Below are positions 4,249-5,866 of a stretch of DNA of 5,866 nucleotides, piece after piece. Below the pieces are notes generated by a model that saw only the letters and a list, made by a program, of their open reading frames with translations, ran no database searches and was not told where the DNA came from. The DNA comes from JAKACA01 sp050010115 (GTDB lineage Bacteria > Actinomycetota > Acidimicrobiia > Acidimicrobiales > Bog-793). The position numbers were made by a program, and so were the translations under genes. The stretch's first letter is position 1. Every line of letters starts with the position of its first letter. The stretch lies in NCBI GenBank assembly GCA_050010115.1, contig JBEKLQ010000154.1, forward strand, positions 1 through 5,866, given 5' to 3'.

Positions 4249-5866
4249 ATGAAGAACGTGCGGCGGGGTTTGTTGGGCCTGATCGTCGCCGGGGCGGTGG
4301 CTCTTGCCGTCGTTGGGCTGACGGCGTTGGTCAGCTTGTTCGTTCGTCACCTGGTCGGTAGTGCGGAAGTCGCTGGGGCGGTTGTGGTCGCTGCGTTGGT
4401 GGCGATGGTGATCGTCGCCCGGCTCGTACCACGGGTCCCGTCGGGCACGATCCTCGAGCTTGACTTGCCGTCGGCGCCGACGGAGGTGGTCAATCGCAAC
4501 CCGCTGGCTGGGCTGACCGGGGGCCGGGCGCTGACGCTCGCAGACACGGTCACCGCGTTGGCCCGAGCCTCCGGCGACAAGCGTGTACGCGGCCTCGTCC
4601 TTCGGCCTCGGTTCGAGACTGCCCCTCGAGCGGTCATCCAGGAACTGCGGGACGCCGTCGTAGCGTTCGGGGAGGCTGGCAAGTTCACCGTCGCCGTAGC
4701 CGACTCCTTCGGCGAGGGCGGCCCTTCGAACTCCGCGTACTACCTCGCGACGGCGTGTCACGAGGTAGTCGTACATCCGACCGGGCTGGTCGGGATGGCG
4801 CCCCTGTCACTCGAGCCCAACTTCTACAGGGGCTTGCTGGATCGCCTCGGGATCGATGTTGAGGTGTTGGCTCGGCACGAGTTCAAGTCCGCCTTCAACC
4901 AGCTGTCCGAGCGCGGCTTCACCAGTCCCGACCGCGAGCAGTCGCAGCGACTGCTCGACAGCCTGTGGGAGCAGCAGGTCGATGATGTGGCGCGAGCACG
5001 CAAGCTCGCGCCCGAACAGGTGCGCCGGCTGGCGGACAGCGCGCCGTTGCTGGCGAACGAGGCGCTCGACGGTGGCCTTATCGACCGGCTCGCGTACACC
5101 GACGAGGTGGTTTCGGCGACGAAGGCGGCAGTGGGGCCGAAATCGAAGCTGCTCTACCTCGCTGCATACTGGAAGCGTGCGGGCAAGGGGCGTCAGCGAG
5201 GGAAGTCGGTACCCGTCGCCGTTCTTAGCGCCGTCGGCGAGATACACCGGTCTTCGACCTCCCCCTCGGCCTGAGGGGCGGGCCGATACTTGCGGCCGAC
5301 AGGCTGATCCCCCAGATCCGCGCAGCGGCGAAGGACAAGAAGGTGAAGGCATTCGTCCTTCGGGTCGATAGCCCTGGGGGCTCGGCCGTGGCGTCCGACG
5401 CCATCTGGAGGGAACTTGTGAAGCTCCGTGAGCTTGGCAAGCCACTCGTCGTGTCGATGGGGGCGGTCGCCGCATCGGGCGGGTACTACCTGGCCACAGC
5501 CGCCGATCGGGTGGTCGCTCAGCCCGGCACGATCACCGGCTCGATCGGCGTGATCACCATGCGTCCGATGCTCGCCAGGGCCAAAGCCAAGCTGGACGTG
5601 ACGGCCGACGAGGTTCACACCGGCGCCGAGCCGTCGATGTTCTCGGTCAACCGCGCTCTCTCAGCGGCGCAGCGTCAGCGGACGGACGCCGAACTCGACA
5701 ACACCTACGACGTCTTCACGCGGCGCGTAGCCGAGGGGCGGAAGCTCCCGATCGAGAGGGTTCTCGAGATAGCCAAAGGGCGAGTGTGGACGGGCGCGGA
5801 CGCCAGGAGCATCGGCCTTGTCGACGAGCTCGGGGGACTCCAACGAGCCATGGCACTGGCCGTCGA
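4249..5866 (+). CDS. sppA: Signal peptide peptidase SppA (67K type), one frame break, 3' partial
   Basis: SppA is a membrane-anchored Ser/Lys protease that degrades signal peptides left in the membrane after secretion. The start MKNVRRGLLG gives two hydrophobic segments (about residues 7-32 and 41-60). Then comes the first peptidase_S49 domain with AYYLATACHEVVV and HEFKSAFNQLSERGF, containing Lys213, which matches E. coli Lys209. The second S49 domain has VLRVDSPGGSAVASDAI, then VSMGAVAASGGYYLATAADR with the nucleophile Ser410 (E. coli Ser409), TGSIGVI, and GRVWTGADARSIGLVDELGG near the right edge. In the first frame the protein stops at TGA 5272-5274. Adding one C to the C5 run at 5261-5265 gives EIHRSSTSPLGLRGGPILAADRL (split across the join), which is a normal linker. 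The second frame stays open to base 5866. About 540 residues are visible, against 618 in E. coli. As written, the lysine and serine are in separate products, so the enzyme would be inactive unless the missing C is an error or is bypassed. Confidence 0.93.

Noticed and set aside
4135..5475. Long open frames on the minus strand opposite sppA (213 and 222 codons)
   Set aside because: They are opposite-strand shadows of the SppA reading, rich in Arg and Pro, with no motif or ribosome binding site.
1..5866. tRNA, rRNA or insertion-sequence genes
   Set aside because: No cloverleaf-like sequence, no rRNA-like stretch, and no transposase motif was seen on either strand.

Overview
The window is high-GC DNA with actinobacterial character. 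The clues are GTG starts, a possible leaderless promoter, a DUF4242 (SCO4226-type) protein, the actinobacterial form of dual-specificity phosphatase, and repeats of the 'VSC-SATACTAVG' type. It looks like an accessory, partly decayed interval that runs up to one large conserved gene, sppA. No organism can be named from it.

Layout. Bases 1-1089 (+) hold an unrecognised multi-pass membrane protein broken by a one-base frame change. Bases 1151-1501 (-) hold a small actinobacterial hypothetical protein with a CDCGC motif. Bases 1790-2035 (+) hold an intact DUF4242 nickel-binding-type protein with a good ribosome binding site. Bases 2036-2344 are non-coding and rich in hairpins. Bases 2345-2834 (-) hold a dual-specificity phosphatase with its HCX5R loop intact and one frame break. 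Bases 3069-3572 (-) hold two unrelated gene ends joined together: the C-terminus of a tandem-repeat 'TACTAVG' protein and the C-terminus of a YceH/DUF480 protein. Bases 3613-3780 (+) hold a 55-residue zinc-ribbon protein. Bases 4249-5866 (+) hold signal peptide peptidase SppA, running off the right edge. Both catalytic residues (Lys213 and Ser410) are present but lie in different frames, separated by a break at a C5 run.

The most striking non-gene signal is a dispersed repeat of about 55-65 bp, present five times (near 1078, 1617, 2212, 2912 and 4084). All copies are in the same orientation and they separate the small genes whichever way those genes face, which gives a cassette-like layout. 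Perfect or near-perfect palindromes lie against several copies. The copies do not show canonical integron attC core sites, so the element class is open.

Five separate reading frames in under 6 kb are each disrupted by an apparent small indel, several in runs of G or C. This is either local gene decay in a recombination-prone interval or indel error in the sequence. The genes do not form an evident operon or pathway: orientations alternate and the functions are unrelated.
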